Notes: generated by a model from the letters alone, not told the origin. Counted from the stretch's first letter, positions 46,539 through 56,532 are shown. The stretch: 64,000 nucleotides of DNA from Alkaliphilus peptidifermentans DSM 18978 (GCF_900101495.1 NZ_FMUS01000006.1:62001-126000), one strand, 5' to 3'. Made by a program: numbers and translations.

Positions 46539-46566
46539 TCTTAACTCTTAACTCTTAACTCTTAAT
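46539..46566. repeat. Short heptamer tandem repeat
   Basis: Three TCTTAAC units and a fourth, TCTTAAT, in a row, with further degenerate ACTCTTAAC copies to about 46595 and an ATTCAAC pair just before (46510-46524). It fills the gap between convergent genes. No function is evident. Confidence 0.7.
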
Positions 46567-46594
46567 TTTTATCTTTTCGCTCTCAACTCTTAAC

Positions 46595-48193
46595 TTATTC
46601 TAACCCTTCCCAATCTATAAGCATATATGGGTCAATATTGGTGGTATAATAGGAGGTTGTCCAGTGAAGATGGGGCCCTGTTGAAAAGCCAGTAGAACCA
46701 ACAGTACCAATTGTTTCTCCCTTAGTAACCATATCACCCTCAATAGAATAACGTTGGTCCATATGATAATATACTGTGAAAAAGCCTAATCCATGGTCTA
46801 TGACGATTGTTTCACCAGTCAATATTAGATTCATTGATAGAACAACTTTCCCTCCGTTGGATGCTAATATTGGAGTGCCCTTTGGGGCAGCTAAATCTAA
46901 ACCAGAATGGGGACTTGATGCAAGAGAACCATTAACAAATCTCATCATACCATATTCTGTTGTAAGTCTACCCTCAACTGGTATAATGAAATCTCCCTCC
47001 CAAAGCTTTGATGGCTCACTATTTTTACGTACTGGTGTAAAATATTTAGCGAATTCTTCGTAAGCAGCATCATTACGGGTTGCCTCTTCAATTTTAGAAT
47101 CTATTACAAGGTACTGCTTTCTAAAATCTCGATTAATAATTTCTAGGCTACCTTGATAAATAAGCTGATTTTCTGAGTTTGATTCAAGGTATATCTCCAA
47201 TGGATAATCTCCAGTTTTGACCCAATAATCAAGGGGAATGATGGCGATTTTATAGTCATCAAAATTATGTACTTCAATATTATCAGTTATGTCTTGTTGT
47301 ATGATTGGTACTTGATTATCATCGAGATTCTCAAGCTTTATAACAAATAAGCCACCTGGGGAAACTTTAGAGTTTTGAATTGTAACTTTAGGTGGTAAAT
47401 CCATTTTACCAAGAAAAGAGTATACTATGGTACCATAGTAATCCTTTTCATAAGTTTTTTCAAAACCTAAAGTTATTGTGTAAGTGAAGGTGCCATTACC
47501 TTCTAATGGTTTAAAGGTATTATTTATCATTGCAAGCTCTTTTAGTGTTTTGCCATCCTTCATAACCTCAATAGTAATACTATCTGGGACAATGGAAAAA
47601 TCAAGCTCTAGTATATCATCCGGGTTAAGGGATAAAGCACTTGTGGCTGGGCTACTTAACTGATCCATAGTATGTATATAGTAGTTTCCATCTATTTTCA
47701 AATAATTCCAAATAAAAGAAATAGGGGTTAAAATATTTGTGACATTATTTTGATTCAATGAAACTAGAGGTGGTTCATATGTAGGATATATTGATTCTAA
47801 TCCATTAATCAATAGAAACTCCTGCATGCTGGCATTTGAGGTCTTTAAAAAATCTCCTTTACCATTCTTTAAAATATAAAGTTCCTGATTATCGAAATCC
47901 ACAAATAGATCATAGTAGAGGATTCTATTATTTATAGTAATTTCAAGTCTTTGGTCCAATTCGGCATTAACTATCTCCTTTGTTTTTAATGAAGAATTTA
48001 TTAAAGAGGCGATTACATCAATTTCAGAAATATCTTCAACAGAATTGAAGGAAGTAACCAGTTCATTGTCGAATTTATAAACATTAATTAACGTTATCTG
48101 GTCTGCTGAAAGCTCCTTATTACTAAAATAGTAATAAGCTGTAGAAATAGTACTTAATAAGAGTATTAAAATAATAAATTGTCTTTTTTTCAA
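46595..48193 (-). CDS. M23-family peptidase with membrane anchor
   Basis: A 532-residue protein. An amino-terminal membrane helix (about 5-22) is followed by about 370 residues of beta-rich extracellular region, then the LytM/M23 domain (about 405-530). Zinc residues are in SSPHSGLDLAAPKG (HxxxD) and GPHLHWTTSY (HxH), with ITVIDHGLGFFTVYYHM-like segment between (here IVIDHGLGFFTVYYHMDQRY). It should cut peptidoglycan cross-links outside the membrane. The start is TTG at 48193 with an AAGGGGG site 8 bases upstream; no suitable ATG exists. Such proteins can act in sporulation, but the sequence does not show it. Confidence 0.9.
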   Translation of the reverse strand: MKKRQFIILILLLSTISTAYYYFSNKELSADQITLINVYKFDNELVTSFNSVEDISEIDVIASLINSSLKTKEIVNAELDQRLEITINNRILYYDLFVDFDNQELYILKNGKGDFLKTSNASMQEFLLINGLESIYPTYEPPLVSLNQNNVTNILTPISFIWNYLKIDGNYYIHTMDQLSSPATSALSLNPDDILELDFSIVPDSITIEVMKDGKTLKELAMINNTFKPLEGNGTFTYTITLGFEKTYEKDYYGTIVYSFLGKMDLPPKVTIQNSKVSPGGLFVIKLENLDDNQVPIIQQDITDNIEVHNFDDYKIAIIPLDYWVKTGDYPLEIYLESNSENQLIYQGSLEIINRDFRKQYLVIDSKIEEATRNDAAYEEFAKYFTPVRKNSEPSKLWEGDFIIPVEGRLTTEYGMMRFVNGSLASSPHSGLDLAAPKGTPILASNGGKVVLSMNLILTGETIVIDHGLGFFTVYYHMDQRYSIEGDMVTKGETIGTVGSTGFSTGPHLHWTTSYYTTNIDPYMLIDWEGLE

Positions 48194-48362
48194 TAGAATC
48201 GCCCCCTTGTATATATCTATTATAATCGACAGTTCATGTAAAAATAAAGAGCATTTAATGTAATATGTAGATAATGCCCCCTTATCAAACCCGTATTCAT
48301 AGGAAGTTGAAGTTTCCTAGGGCAATAAAAGAAAAAATTTAGGATGAAAGAGGTGATATCCA

Positions 48363-51023
48363 ATGATCAATAAAAAATATGAAAATACTAATATGACTTT
48401 GTTTGATGATGCATTAATGGGAATCTTTCGCAGTACACTGGATGCTAGGTTTCTATACGTAAACAAGTTATTTGCTCATATTTTAAAATACGATTCACCT
48501 GATGATGTCTTGAAATCTGTTCATAACATTGAAGAACAGGTATATGTTAAGAAAAATAGAGAAGAGCTAACTAATATAATTAAAAAAGAAGGTAGACTTT
48601 CAAATTATGAAATAGAATATTATTGTAAGGATGGTAGTATAGTAGCAGCAGTATTAAACATGAGGTTAGTGGAGGATATTGAAGGAAATTACTTTTTAGA
48701 GGGTTTTATTAGTGATGTATCGGATATGAAAAAGAAAGAGGTTATTTTAAAAGAGAATGAGCAAAGGCTACAGGAATTGAATGAAGAGCTGGAGGCAGCA
48801 TTGCAGCAATTGAAGGCGAATGAGGAAGTATTACATGATCACTATAATCGTTTAAAGGAAAATGAAAAAGCACTGACAGAAAGTGAAGAACGTTGGTATT
48901 TTGCCCTTGAAGGAAGTGAAAATGGAGTTTGGGACTGGGATATATTAAATAATAAGATTTTTCGTTCTGATCAATATAAAAAAATGCGTGGATTTACAAA
49001 AACTGAGATGAATGACTCATTAGATAGCTGGACTTCGCATCTTCATCCTCTAGATAAAGAAACTGTTTTGAAGGAATTAAAGGATCATATTGATGGTAAT
49101 TCTCCCATCTACTCAGTTGAGTATAGGTTAATGTGTAAGGATGGTACCTATATGTGGATTCATGAGAGGGGAAAGGTAATGGTTCGGGATCATATGGGTA
49201 AGCCCATAAGAATGGTTGGTACCCATATGAATATAAATAAGAGAAAAGAAGCAGAGGAAGCTATACAATATCAAAAAAACCTTTTTGAGTCTCTTTTTAA
49301 TAATTCACCAGAAGCCATTGCTTACTTTGATAGTGATGAAAAAATATTGGACATAAATTCTAGATTTACAGAATTGTTTGGGTATAATGACTGTGAAATA
49401 AAAGGTAAAAGAATAAGTGAAGTTGTAGATACAGAGGGAAAGCTAAATAATTTTGGGATTAGAACTGTACTGGAGGGTAAACCCTTCCTTTTGGAGGATG
49501 TTATCCGTTTTAATAAACAAGGTAAACCTCTTCACTTGATAGTAAAGGGAGCACCAATTATAATAAAAAATAAAACAGTTGGTGGTTATGCTATATATAC
49601 AGATATACGTGCTATTAAGAAGGCTGAAGCTAAAATAAGAAGACAGCAAAAAATATTGGAATCTCTCTTTAAATACTCACCAGACGCTATAGTGCACATG
49701 GATATGGAGGGAAACATTATACAGATTAATGAAAAATTTTATCAAATGTTTGGGTACTCCCAGGAGGAATGCAAAGGTAATCACTTAAATAATCTAATTG
49801 TTACAGAAGAGTACATTAACGATGCAAAAAATATTGATATAATGGCATTTAATAGGAGCGACTTGGATATAGAGTCTAAGAGAATTAAAAAGGATGGTAG
49901 TTTTATAGATGTAAAGCTTCGTGGAGGGGCAACTGTAGTTGATGGTGAAATAATAGGGTATCATGCAATATATACTGATATTACTGCCCAGAAAAAGGCA
50001 GAAGAACATATAAAATACTTAAGTTATCATGATAAATTGACAGGATTATATAATCGAGCTTACTTTGAAGAAATACTAGAAAAGCTGGATGCAGAGAATC
50101 AACATCCTTTAGCTATTATTATTGGTGACGTAAATGGTCTTAAGCTTATTAATGATGTATTTGGGCATCAGGAAGGAGACAAGCTATTAATTACAATTGC
50201 TGAAATACTGAAAAAAGCCTGTCGTTTTGATGATATCGTTTGCAGATGGGGTGGCGACGAATTTGCAATAATGCTCCCCAATTCAAATGAGTCTGATGCT
50301 AGAGAGGTCTGTAAGCGTATTGATCAATTACGGTTAGAATCTAAGAACACTCCTATTAGAATAAGTATTGCAACTGGATTCGCTGTAAAACAAGATAAAT
50401 TCAAAAACATGAAGGAAGTTAAAAAAGAAGCTGAAGAGAAAATGTATAGAAATAAGCTTATGGAAGAAACCAGTATGAGAAGTAATATAATCTTGTCACT
50501 TCAGCAATCATTATATGAAAGAAGCAATGAAACCGAAGAACATGCCCAGAGAATGAAGGATTTAAGTATTAGATTGGGAAAGAAGCTAGAACTAGATAGT
50601 GATAAAATTGCAGAATTAAGTTTGTTGGCAATAATTCATGATATTGGCAAGATAGCAATCTCTGATATAATTCTAGATAAGCCCAGTAAGCTAACTGAAG
50701 CCGAGTGGGAAGAGATGAAAAAGCATACGGAAATAGGTTATAGAATTGCTAATACTACACCAGAATTAATGCATATATCAAAATATGTACTATTCCATCA
50801 TGAAAGATGGGATGGTAGGGGATACCCTAAAGGATTAAAAGGGAATGAAATTCCTTTATTGTCACGTATTATAGCAATTATAGATGCATACGATGTAATG
50901 ACCCATTCCAGACCATATAAAAAACCAATTTCCCATGAAGAAGCAATTGAAGAGATAGTTAAATGCTCAGGTAGTCAATTTGATCCAGAAATTGCAAAAA
51001 TATTTGTAGATCTGTTTAAATAG
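48363..51023 (+). CDS. Large PAS-GGDEF-HD-GYP cyclic-di-GMP protein
   Basis: An 886-residue soluble protein. PAS units lie at about 10-130, 175-300, 305-425 and 430-550, with a coiled segment (about 130-175). The GGDEF domain has WGGDEF (about 630), predicting cyclase activity. The HD-GYP domain has HDIGK (about 757), HHERWDGRGYPKG and DAYDVMTHSR, predicting c-di-GMP hydrolysis. It is built like the 661-residue protein at 19927-21912 and must sense something through its PAS domains. AGAGGTG precedes the ATG. A short AGGAA/TTTCCT hairpin lies 60 bases upstream. Confidence 0.92.
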   Translation: MINKKYENTNMTLFDDALMGIFRSTLDARFLYVNKLFAHILKYDSPDDVLKSVHNIEEQVYVKKNREELTNIIKKEGRLSNYEIEYYCKDGSIVAAVLNMRLVEDIEGNYFLEGFISDVSDMKKKEVILKENEQRLQELNEELEAALQQLKANEEVLHDHYNRLKENEKALTESEERWYFALEGSENGVWDWDILNNKIFRSDQYKKMRGFTKTEMNDSLDSWTSHLHPLDKETVLKELKDHIDGNSPIYSVEYRLMCKDGTYMWIHERGKVMVRDHMGKPIRMVGTHMNINKRKEAEEAIQYQKNLFESLFNNSPEAIAYFDSDEKILDINSRFTELFGYNDCEIKGKRISEVVDTEGKLNNFGIRTVLEGKPFLLEDVIRFNKQGKPLHLIVKGAPIIIKNKTVGGYAIYTDIRAIKKAEAKIRRQQKILESLFKYSPDAIVHMDMEGNIIQINEKFYQMFGYSQEECKGNHLNNLIVTEEYINDAKNIDIMAFNRSDLDIESKRIKKDGSFIDVKLRGGATVVDGEIIGYHAIYTDITAQKKAEEHIKYLSYHDKLTGLYNRAYFEEILEKLDAENQHPLAIIIGDVNGLKLINDVFGHQEGDKLLITIAEILKKACRFDDIVCRWGGDEFAIMLPNSNESDAREVCKRIDQLRLESKNTPIRISIATGFAVKQDKFKNMKEVKKEAEEKMYRNKLMEETSMRSNIILSLQQSLYERSNETEEHAQRMKDLSIRLGKKLELDSDKIAELSLLAIIHDIGKIAISDIILDKPSKLTEAEWEEMKKHTEIGYRIANTTPELMHISKYVLFHHERWDGRGYPKGLKGNEIPLLSRIIAIIDAYDVMTHSRPYKKPISHEEAIEEIVKCSGSQFDPEIAKIFVDLFK

Positions 51024-51051
51024 CCGCTCTAAATCAACAGTTTACATATAA

Positions 51052-51099
51052 AACCCAGTAATAAAAACGTTGTTAATAATACGTTTTTATTACCGGGTT
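51052..51099. terminator. Bidirectional terminator
   Basis: The arms 51052-51070 and 51081-51099 pair at 18 of 19 positions around a 10-base loop. It lies between the convergent PAS-GGDEF-HD-GYP and PsiE-like genes. Confidence 0.8.
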
Positions 51100-51148
51100 A
51101 TTAGTAGTATTATATAAAGATATAATAAGCAAAATATACTATAATTAT

Positions 51149-51802
51149 TTAAGAATGTGATTTAACCTTTTTACTTTCATTTTTACTTTCATTTAGAACA
51201 ACCTGTTCTATTAAGCCATCCTTCATTTTTAAAATCTTCATTGTAATATCACCGATTTCATATTCAGCGCCTTCCTCTACAGGTATACAGGTTTCCTCTG
51301 AAAGGTGGCAAATAAGGCCTCCTACTGTATTTCCTTTATCCTCTGGAATGTCAAGGTCTCCTTCAAAATTGAGAGCATGTACAGGCGAGGCAGCAGATAT
51401 AATTCTACCTTCTCTAAATGAATACTTCGGCGACATTAAAAACTTACGAATGAGAAATACTATTGCAATAGCAGCTGTTCCAAGAAGTAAATCCCACGGT
51501 GTCTCACTATAAACCAACATTTTTCGTGCAATTGCGAAAAGAACAAGCTCTAAAATACTGCTGGTTGAATGAGATAATAGCATTAACACAAGCTCTACTC
51601 CAATAACTAGTAACAATGAAACACTAAGGAATTTCTTGAATACCTCATATGTGTAAGTTACATCAGTTTGGTAAATAATAACGAGATATTTAACTATTGT
51701 TATTAATCCAATACCGATAGCAATAATAATACATAAGGCCAATAGAAGCTCTAGACCTGTTGCACATTTAACTAGTTTTTTCTTAGCATTTTCTAACAGC
51801 AT
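51149..51802 (-). CDS. PsiE-like membrane protein fused to a CorC/HlyC-type C-terminal domain
   Basis: About 217 residues. Four hydrophobic segments lie in residues about 15-40, 55-78, 85-100 and 110-125, resembling the PsiE family (phosphate-starvation-inducible). The carboxyl part (about 135-205) has GNTVGGLICHL, EGAEYEIGDITMKIL and DGLIEQVVLNE, the pattern of the transporter-associated CorC_HlyC domain. It ends in a Ser/Lys-rich tail. The ATG at 51802 is preferred (AAGGG 8 bases upstream) over a TTG at 51868. Joining of these two domains is unusual to my knowledge. Function unknown. Confidence 0.75.
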   Translation of the reverse strand: MLLENAKKKLVKCATGLELLLALCIIIAIGIGLITIVKYLVIIYQTDVTYTYEVFKKFLSVSLLLVIGVELVLMLLSHSTSSILELVLFAIARKMLVYSETPWDLLLGTAAIAIVFLIRKFLMSPKYSFREGRIISAASPVHALNFEGDLDIPEDKGNTVGGLICHLSEETCIPVEEGAEYEIGDITMKILKMKDGLIEQVVLNESKNESKKVKSHS

Positions 51803-51940
51803 TGTTAACCCTTCTTTCAATAAATTATAATCCAAACATAGTATACTCCTGTATGACAATTTTTGCAACTAAATTTTTTGGGTATTTTGACTTTGTATAC
51901 TGTATATAGAAATATAATTAGGGCTATAAAACCAATGGAT

Positions 51941-53848
51941 TTAATGGTTATAATTCATCCACTTTTCAAGAAGTATATCTAGCTCTTGCTGTAGCTTGTC
52001 TTTTGTTATCTGCAAGCTTTCTAAAGCTGCATAGTTTGAAGCATTATTAAGCATATCTTCATCGATTAATGTGATTTGCTTTTCCAAAGCTTCTATTTTA
52101 TCTTCAATAGCGTTAACATCTATTTTTATGCTTTTCGGTTTGTCTTTTCCTTGTCTTGAACTATGTTTTTCCTTAATTTCGACAGTTTTCTTTATATAGT
52201 TTGATTGATTATGACTAATTAAGTCTAAAGTCTGAGTCTGCTTTTCCTTATAGTAGTCATAATTTCCAACATATTCAGTGATCTTAGAATCCTTTATCTC
52301 AAAAACTTTTTCTGCAAGCATGTTAATAAAATAGCGATCATGGGATACGAATATTACAGTTCCATCGAAATCTTTAAGGGCATCCTCCAGCATTTCTCTA
52401 GATTCAATATCCAGATGATTTGTTGGTTCATCTAAAATTAATGTATTAACATCTTGATGCATTAATTGGCATAAGCGAAGCCTGCTTTTTTCTCCACCAG
52501 ATAAGGTTCCTACTTTTTTAAAAACATCTTCATCATAAAACAAAAACTGAGCCAATATGCTTCTTGCTTCACCTTCATTAACACTAAGGTTAGATCTAAA
52601 GGCCTCTAAGACAGACATCTCCAAATCGTTGAAGGTTATATTTTGCTGTAAGTATCCTACTTTTGTACTGTTCCCAATTAATATTTTCCCTTCATCCGGT
52701 AAATACTCACCAGTAATTAGCTTAAATAATGTGGATTTTCCAGCTCCATTTTTTCCCAATATAGAAACTTTATCGTTTTTATAAATATGAAGATCTATTT
52801 TACTAAGTATAGTAGTGTTATTAAAGGCTTTACTTATTTGATGAATTTTCACTACATCCTTGCCACTAAGTTCCTTAGATGTGAATTCAACCTGAATTTT
52901 GCGACGATCTAGAATTGGTTTTTTGATCTTTTCTAATTTTTCTATTTTTTTAAGAATACTAGCAGCTTTTCTGTGGAACTTTGGATTATCTCCGCGATTA
53001 CCCCAATCTTTAAACCTTTTAGCAGCTTCCTCCATAGATTTTATTTTCTTCTGTTGGTTTTTATAGTCCTCCAGCATTTCAATTAATCTTCTGTTTTTTT
53101 CTTCTACATAGTAGGAATAATTTCCTAAATAAACTTCACACACTCCATCTTCAATCTCTATTATTTTATTAACTGTTTTATCTAAAAAGTATCTATCATG
53201 GGATATAACAATAACAGTACCTTCATAATCGGTTATGAATTTTTCTAACCATTCGATAGATTCCATATCTAAATGATTGGATGGTTCATCTAATAGCAAT
53301 AAATCACAGGATTTTAATAGAATCTTTCCAAGTAAAATAGTAGTTTTTTCTCCACCACTTAGGCTGGAGAAATGTCTAGACTTAAGTTCTTCACTTATCT
53401 TTAATCCATTACATATTCTACTAAGCTTTTCATCGATTTCATAGCCACCTAAGCACAGAAACTCCTGCTGTAAAATACTGTATTTTTTCATTATCCCATC
53501 GAGAGTTGCTGTACTAGAATCAGCCATTAAAACCTCCAACTGCCTCATCTTCCCCAATATTCTAAACTCTTCTTCGAAGGCGGTATTTAAAACATCAATA
53601 ACTAGATAATCATCTGAAAATATAGGTATTTGATCTAGGTATCCTATTCTCGTATCTTTTTTAATAGATATATCACCACCGTCGTGCTTTTCTACTTGGT
53701 TAATTAGCTTGAATAAAGTTGTTTTTCCGGTGCCATTTCTGCCAATAATACCTACCTTTTCTCCAATTTGCACATCAAAGGTTATATCCTTTAATATTTC
53801 ATTACCACCAAAATATTTTTTAATATTCTTTAAATATATATGTATCAT
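51941..53848 (-). CDS. ABC-F family ATP-binding protein
   Basis: A 635-residue twin-ATPase protein with no membrane part. The first cassette has GRNGTGKTT (about 36-44), LSGGEKTTILLGK and LLLDEPSNHLD; the linker (about 240-320) is the ribosome-contact arm; the second has GKNGAGKST, LSGGEKSRLRLCQ and LILDEPTNHLD. The carboxyl end is a coiled coil (about 545-635), as in YdiF/Uup types. ABC-F proteins act on the ribosome, some giving antibiotic resistance. A short ORF and a terminator lie between its promoter and start, as in drug-induced attenuators. The drug or stress, if any, is unknown. Confidence 0.95.
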   Translation of the reverse strand: MIHIYLKNIKKYFGGNEILKDITFDVQIGEKVGIIGRNGTGKTTLFKLINQVEKHDGGDISIKKDTRIGYLDQIPIFSDDYLVIDVLNTAFEEEFRILGKMRQLEVLMADSSTATLDGIMKKYSILQQEFLCLGGYEIDEKLSRICNGLKISEELKSRHFSSLSGGEKTTILLGKILLKSCDLLLLDEPSNHLDMESIEWLEKFITDYEGTVIVISHDRYFLDKTVNKIIEIEDGVCEVYLGNYSYYVEEKNRRLIEMLEDYKNQQKKIKSMEEAAKRFKDWGNRGDNPKFHRKAASILKKIEKLEKIKKPILDRRKIQVEFTSKELSGKDVVKIHQISKAFNNTTILSKIDLHIYKNDKVSILGKNGAGKSTLFKLITGEYLPDEGKILIGNSTKVGYLQQNITFNDLEMSVLEAFRSNLSVNEGEARSILAQFLFYDEDVFKKVGTLSGGEKSRLRLCQLMHQDVNTLILDEPTNHLDIESREMLEDALKDFDGTVIFVSHDRYFINMLAEKVFEIKDSKITEYVGNYDYYKEKQTQTLDLISHNQSNYIKKTVEIKEKHSSRQGKDKPKSIKIDVNAIEDKIEALEKQITLIDEDMLNNASNYAALESLQITKDKLQQELDILLEKWMNYNH

Positions 53849-53907
53849 ATAAGTACCTCCTCAAATTAATGGTATATTAAACTCTTATAAAATTTAAATA
53901 TCAAAAA

Positions 53908-53943
53908 CAAAAAAACCTAGGTTAAGTAAATCTATACCTAGGC
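53908..53943 (-). terminator. Terminator in the ABC-F leader (candidate attenuator)
   Basis: On the minus strand CCTAGGT (53936-53942) pairs with ACCTAGG (53915-53921) across 14 bases, followed by a T-run (53908-53914). It stands 24 bases after the leader ORF stop and 60 bases before the ABC-F ATG. Confidence 0.75.
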
Positions 53944-53966
53944 TATTTCTATGTTATCAATTATTC

Positions 53967-54116
53967 TCAAACATGTGGCAAAGGTGACTCACTTTCTTTA
54001 ATCATTAAAATATCTAATTTTGGATAGACTACTCCCTTGTTTGAAAAATTCACATGGATTATTCCAAGTATTGGAAGTCTATTCAAAATCATATTGATTA
54101 AAGTAAGTAACTTCAT
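53967..54116 (-). CDS. Leader ORF upstream of the ABC-F gene
   Basis: A 49-codon ORF, MKLLTLINMILNRLPILG onward, ending ESPLPHV. It has a strong GGAGG 7-8 bases before its ATG and a TTGATT-17-TTAAAA promoter just upstream, so transcription would start about 18 bases before it. A terminator follows within 25 bases, then the ABC-F gene. This is the layout of translational attenuators that respond to stalled ribosomes. It matches no family I know; it could also be a small independent protein. Confidence 0.6.
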   Translation of the reverse strand: MKLLTLINMILNRLPILGIIHVNFSNKGVVYPKLDILMIKESESPLPHV

Positions 54117-54140
54117 TTCTTTACCTCCTGTTCCCAAGTA

Positions 54141-54169
54141 TTTTAACACATTTATAGTTATTAAATCAA
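54141..54169 (-). promoter_or_regulatory. Candidate promoter of the ABC-F leader
   Basis: On the minus strand TTGATT (54164-54169), a 17-base spacer and TTAAAA (54141-54146). Confidence 0.55.
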
Positions 54170-54281
54170 TGATTTTTATTAAATCGTAAATTAAAGTAGC
54201 AAATTTAACCAATAAAAAACGGTTTTGATAATAATTCTCAGGGTATATAAGAAATATAAATTAATAAAAGGAGGCATTTAA

Positions 54282-54893
54282 ATGAAATTACTAGTATTAT
54301 TTTACTCCACCTATGGACATGTGTATCAGATGGCCAAGGCTATTGCTGAAGGAGCAATGGAAGTAGAGGGAGCAGAAGTGGAAATTAAAAGAGTTGAGGA
54401 AACTTTGCCAATGGAAGTTTTAGAAAAGCTAGGTGCTGTAGAAGCTCAAAAAGCTTTTAAAGATATTCCAATTGCAAATATAGATGATTTAGAGAAGGCA
54501 GATGCCATTATTTTTGGAACACCGACTCGGTTTGGAAATATGGCAGCTCAAATGAAGCAGTTTTTAGATGCAACAGGCTCTCTTTGGAGCAAAGGATCAT
54601 TAATAGGTAAAGTTGGTAGTGTTTTTACAAGTACTGCAACTCAGCACGGTGGACAGGAATCAACAATTTTAAATTTCCATACTACATTGCTACATCATGG
54701 AATGGTGCTTGTAGGTCTACCCTATAGCTTTGGCGGACAGACTAGAATTGATGAAATTACAGGTGGCTCTCCCTATGGGGCTTCGACAATAGCTGGAGGT
54801 CAGGGGGAAAGGATGCCAAGTGAAAATGAGTTGGCAGGTGCTAGATTTCAAGGTAAACATGTAGCTGAAATTGCACTTAAACTAAATAAATAG
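54282..54893 (+). CDS. wrbA: NAD(P)H:quinone oxidoreductase, WrbA family
   Basis: A 203-residue flavodoxin-like quinone reductase. It has [20 protein letters not shown] (FMN phosphate loop), [39 protein letters not shown] and [20 protein letters not shown], all WrbA signatures. It makes two-electron reductions of quinones, limiting radical damage. AAGGAGG precedes the ATG. It diverges from the ABC-F leader and stands alone with a strong terminator. Confidence 0.96.
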   Translation: MKLLVLFYSTYGHVYQMAKAIAEGAMEVEGAEVEIKRVEETLPMEVLEKLGAVEAQKAFKDIPIANIDDLEKADAIIFGTPTRFGNMAAQMKQFLDATGSLWSKGSLIGKVGSVFTSTATQHGGQESTILNFHTTLLHHGMVLVGLPYSFGGQTRIDEITGGSPYGASTIAGGQGERMPSENELAGARFQGKHVAEIALKLNK

Positions 54894-54901
54894 ACAGTAG
54901 T

Positions 54902-54940
54902 AAAAAAGATCTAATTGTTTATCGACAATTGGATCTTTTT
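54902..54940 (+). terminator. wrbA terminator
   Basis: AAAAGATCTAATTGT pairs with ACAATTGGATCTTTTT (one G-T) around TTATCG, ending in a T-run. Confidence 0.85.
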
Positions 54941-55086
54941 CATTTATATTTCTGACAAGATAGAAACCGTTTACTTACATTTATAATGGGTAAAAATACA
55001 GCACTAGAAGAATATCACTTAATATACTATACATAAGTATTAAATATAATTAATAAGGTTAGATAGTTAAAAAAGGAGATGAGTCC

Positions 55087-56532
55087 ATGTATGATATTGG
55101 TATAATAGGTGCTGGTGTTATTGGGTCAGCCATAGCTAGGGAATTATCAAAATACAAATTAAATGTCTGTTTAATTGAAAAGGAAAAGGATGTTTCGCAG
55201 GGAGCAACTAAGGCAAACAGTGGCATTGTCCATGGTGGATATGTAGCAAAACATGGAACCTTGAAGGGAGAGCTATGCTATAAGGGAAACAAGATGTTTC
55301 ATAAGCTTAATGAGGAATTAAACTTTGGATATAGAAAAACTGGAGCACTGGTTATTGGCTTTGACCAAGAGGATGAAGAGAAAATTTTAGAAATATATGA
55401 AAATGGCTTAAAAATTGGGTGTGACGATTTACAGATAATAAATTATGAAGAAATTAAAAAAATAGAACCCCATATTAATGATGAAGTAAAGGTAGCACTT
55501 TATAGTAAAAGTGTTGGAGTAACATCACCCTATGAATTAGTTATAGCCTTGGTGGAAAATGCTATGGAAAATGGAGTTGAATTAAAGCTAGAAACTGAAG
55601 TTTTAGATATTAAAAAAAGGAATGGATCATTTACAATAGTCACCAATAATGGCGAAATAAATAGTAAATATATTATTAACGCTGCTGGATTATACAGTGA
55701 TAAGATAGCAAAACTTCTAAATGTGGATAACTTCAGTATACTACCAAAGAAGGGTCAATATATTCTTTTCGGGAAAGATCAAGCCCACTTAGTAAATAGT
55801 GTTGTTTTTCAAGTGCCAACAAAAAAAGGTAAGGGGATATTGGTGACAACTACATATCATGGAAACTTTATGATTGGTCCCAATGCAGAAGAGGTGAATG
55901 ATATTAATGATGTGGCTACCTCTATAGAAAGCCTAGAATATATTATTGAAACAGCGAGAAAATCAATACCAGGCTTTAAGGTTAAAAGAGCATTAACAAC
56001 CTTTTCAGGAGTAAGGGCTAAAAGTAATCTTGATGAGTTTATTATAGAAGAAAGTACAGTAAAGGGTTTTATTAATGTAGCTGGTATAGACTCTCCAGGG
56101 TTAACTGCAGCTCCAGCCATAGCAGAAAAAGTGCTGGATATTTTAGAAAATTCAGGAATGGAGTTAAGCAAAAAGGAAGAATTTAACCCATATAGAAAAG
56201 CAATTTTTATTAAAAAAGATAAGGATTTTGATGGCTCCACGGAAGAAAATAATCCAGAAAAAAAGATTATTTGTAGGTGTGAAAATGTTACAGAAGCAGA
56301 AATTATTGATGCAATACATAGAGGTATTCCTATTAAAGCCACTGACTCCATAAAATTTCGTACAAGGGCTGGAATGGGAGCCTGTCAGGGAACTTATTGT
56401 AGATCTAGGGTGCGGGAGTTAATTGAAAAAGAATTGAAAATTCCATCTGAAGATATTACTGTAGAAATAAATAAAGCTACTAAGGATTCCCAGCGGGTAG
56501 ATATAAAGATAATAAGAAAAAGTGAAAAATAA
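55087..56532 (+). CDS. GlpA-like FAD-dependent dehydrogenase with BFD-type [2Fe-2S] domain
   Basis: A 481-residue flavoprotein. The FAD fold begins YDIGIIGAGVIGSAIAREL (2-20), and ATKANSGIVHGGYVAKHG is the family loop of DadA/GlpA-type oxidases. The carboxyl BFD-like domain has CRCENVTEAEI and GMGACQGTYCRSRV, the four-cysteine set for a [2Fe-2S] cluster. Such clostridial proteins usually act as glycerol 3-phosphate dehydrogenases beside a second FAD protein and a DUF1667 protein; here it stands alone. The L-2-hydroxyglutarate or another 2-hydroxyacid is an alternative substrate. AAGGAG precedes the ATG. Confidence 0.87.
   Translation: MYDIGIIGAGVIGSAIARELSKYKLNVCLIEKEKDVSQGATKANSGIVHGGYVAKHGTLKGELCYKGNKMFHKLNEELNFGYRKTGALVIGFDQEDEEKILEIYENGLKIGCDDLQIINYEEIKKIEPHINDEVKVALYSKSVGVTSPYELVIALVENAMENGVELKLETEVLDIKKRNGSFTIVTNNGEINSKYIINAAGLYSDKIAKLLNVDNFSILPKKGQYILFGKDQAHLVNSVVFQVPTKKGKGILVTTTYHGNFMIGPNAEEVNDINDVATSIESLEYIIETARKSIPGFKVKRALTTFSGVRAKSNLDEFIIEESTVKGFINVAGIDSPGLTAAPAIAEKVLDILENSGMELSKKEEFNPYRKAIFIKKDKDFDGSTEENNPEKKIICRCENVTEAEIIDAIHRGIPIKATDSIKFRTRAGMGACQGTYCRSRVRELIEKELKIPSEDITVEINKATKDSQRVDIKIIRKSEK

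Noticed and set aside
48194-48362. c-di-GMP riboswitch before the GGDEF/HD-GYP gene
   Set aside because: Only a short AGGAA/TTTCCT hairpin is visible; no recognisable GEMM core.
54117-54212. Longer form of the ABC-F leader ORF
   Set aside because: The extra 32 codons lie over and upstream of the predicted promoter and have no ribosome binding site.
55857-56351. 164-codon minus-strand ORF inside the FAD dehydrogenase gene
   Set aside because: It mirrors a strongly supported gene, has no start signals and no recognisable domain.
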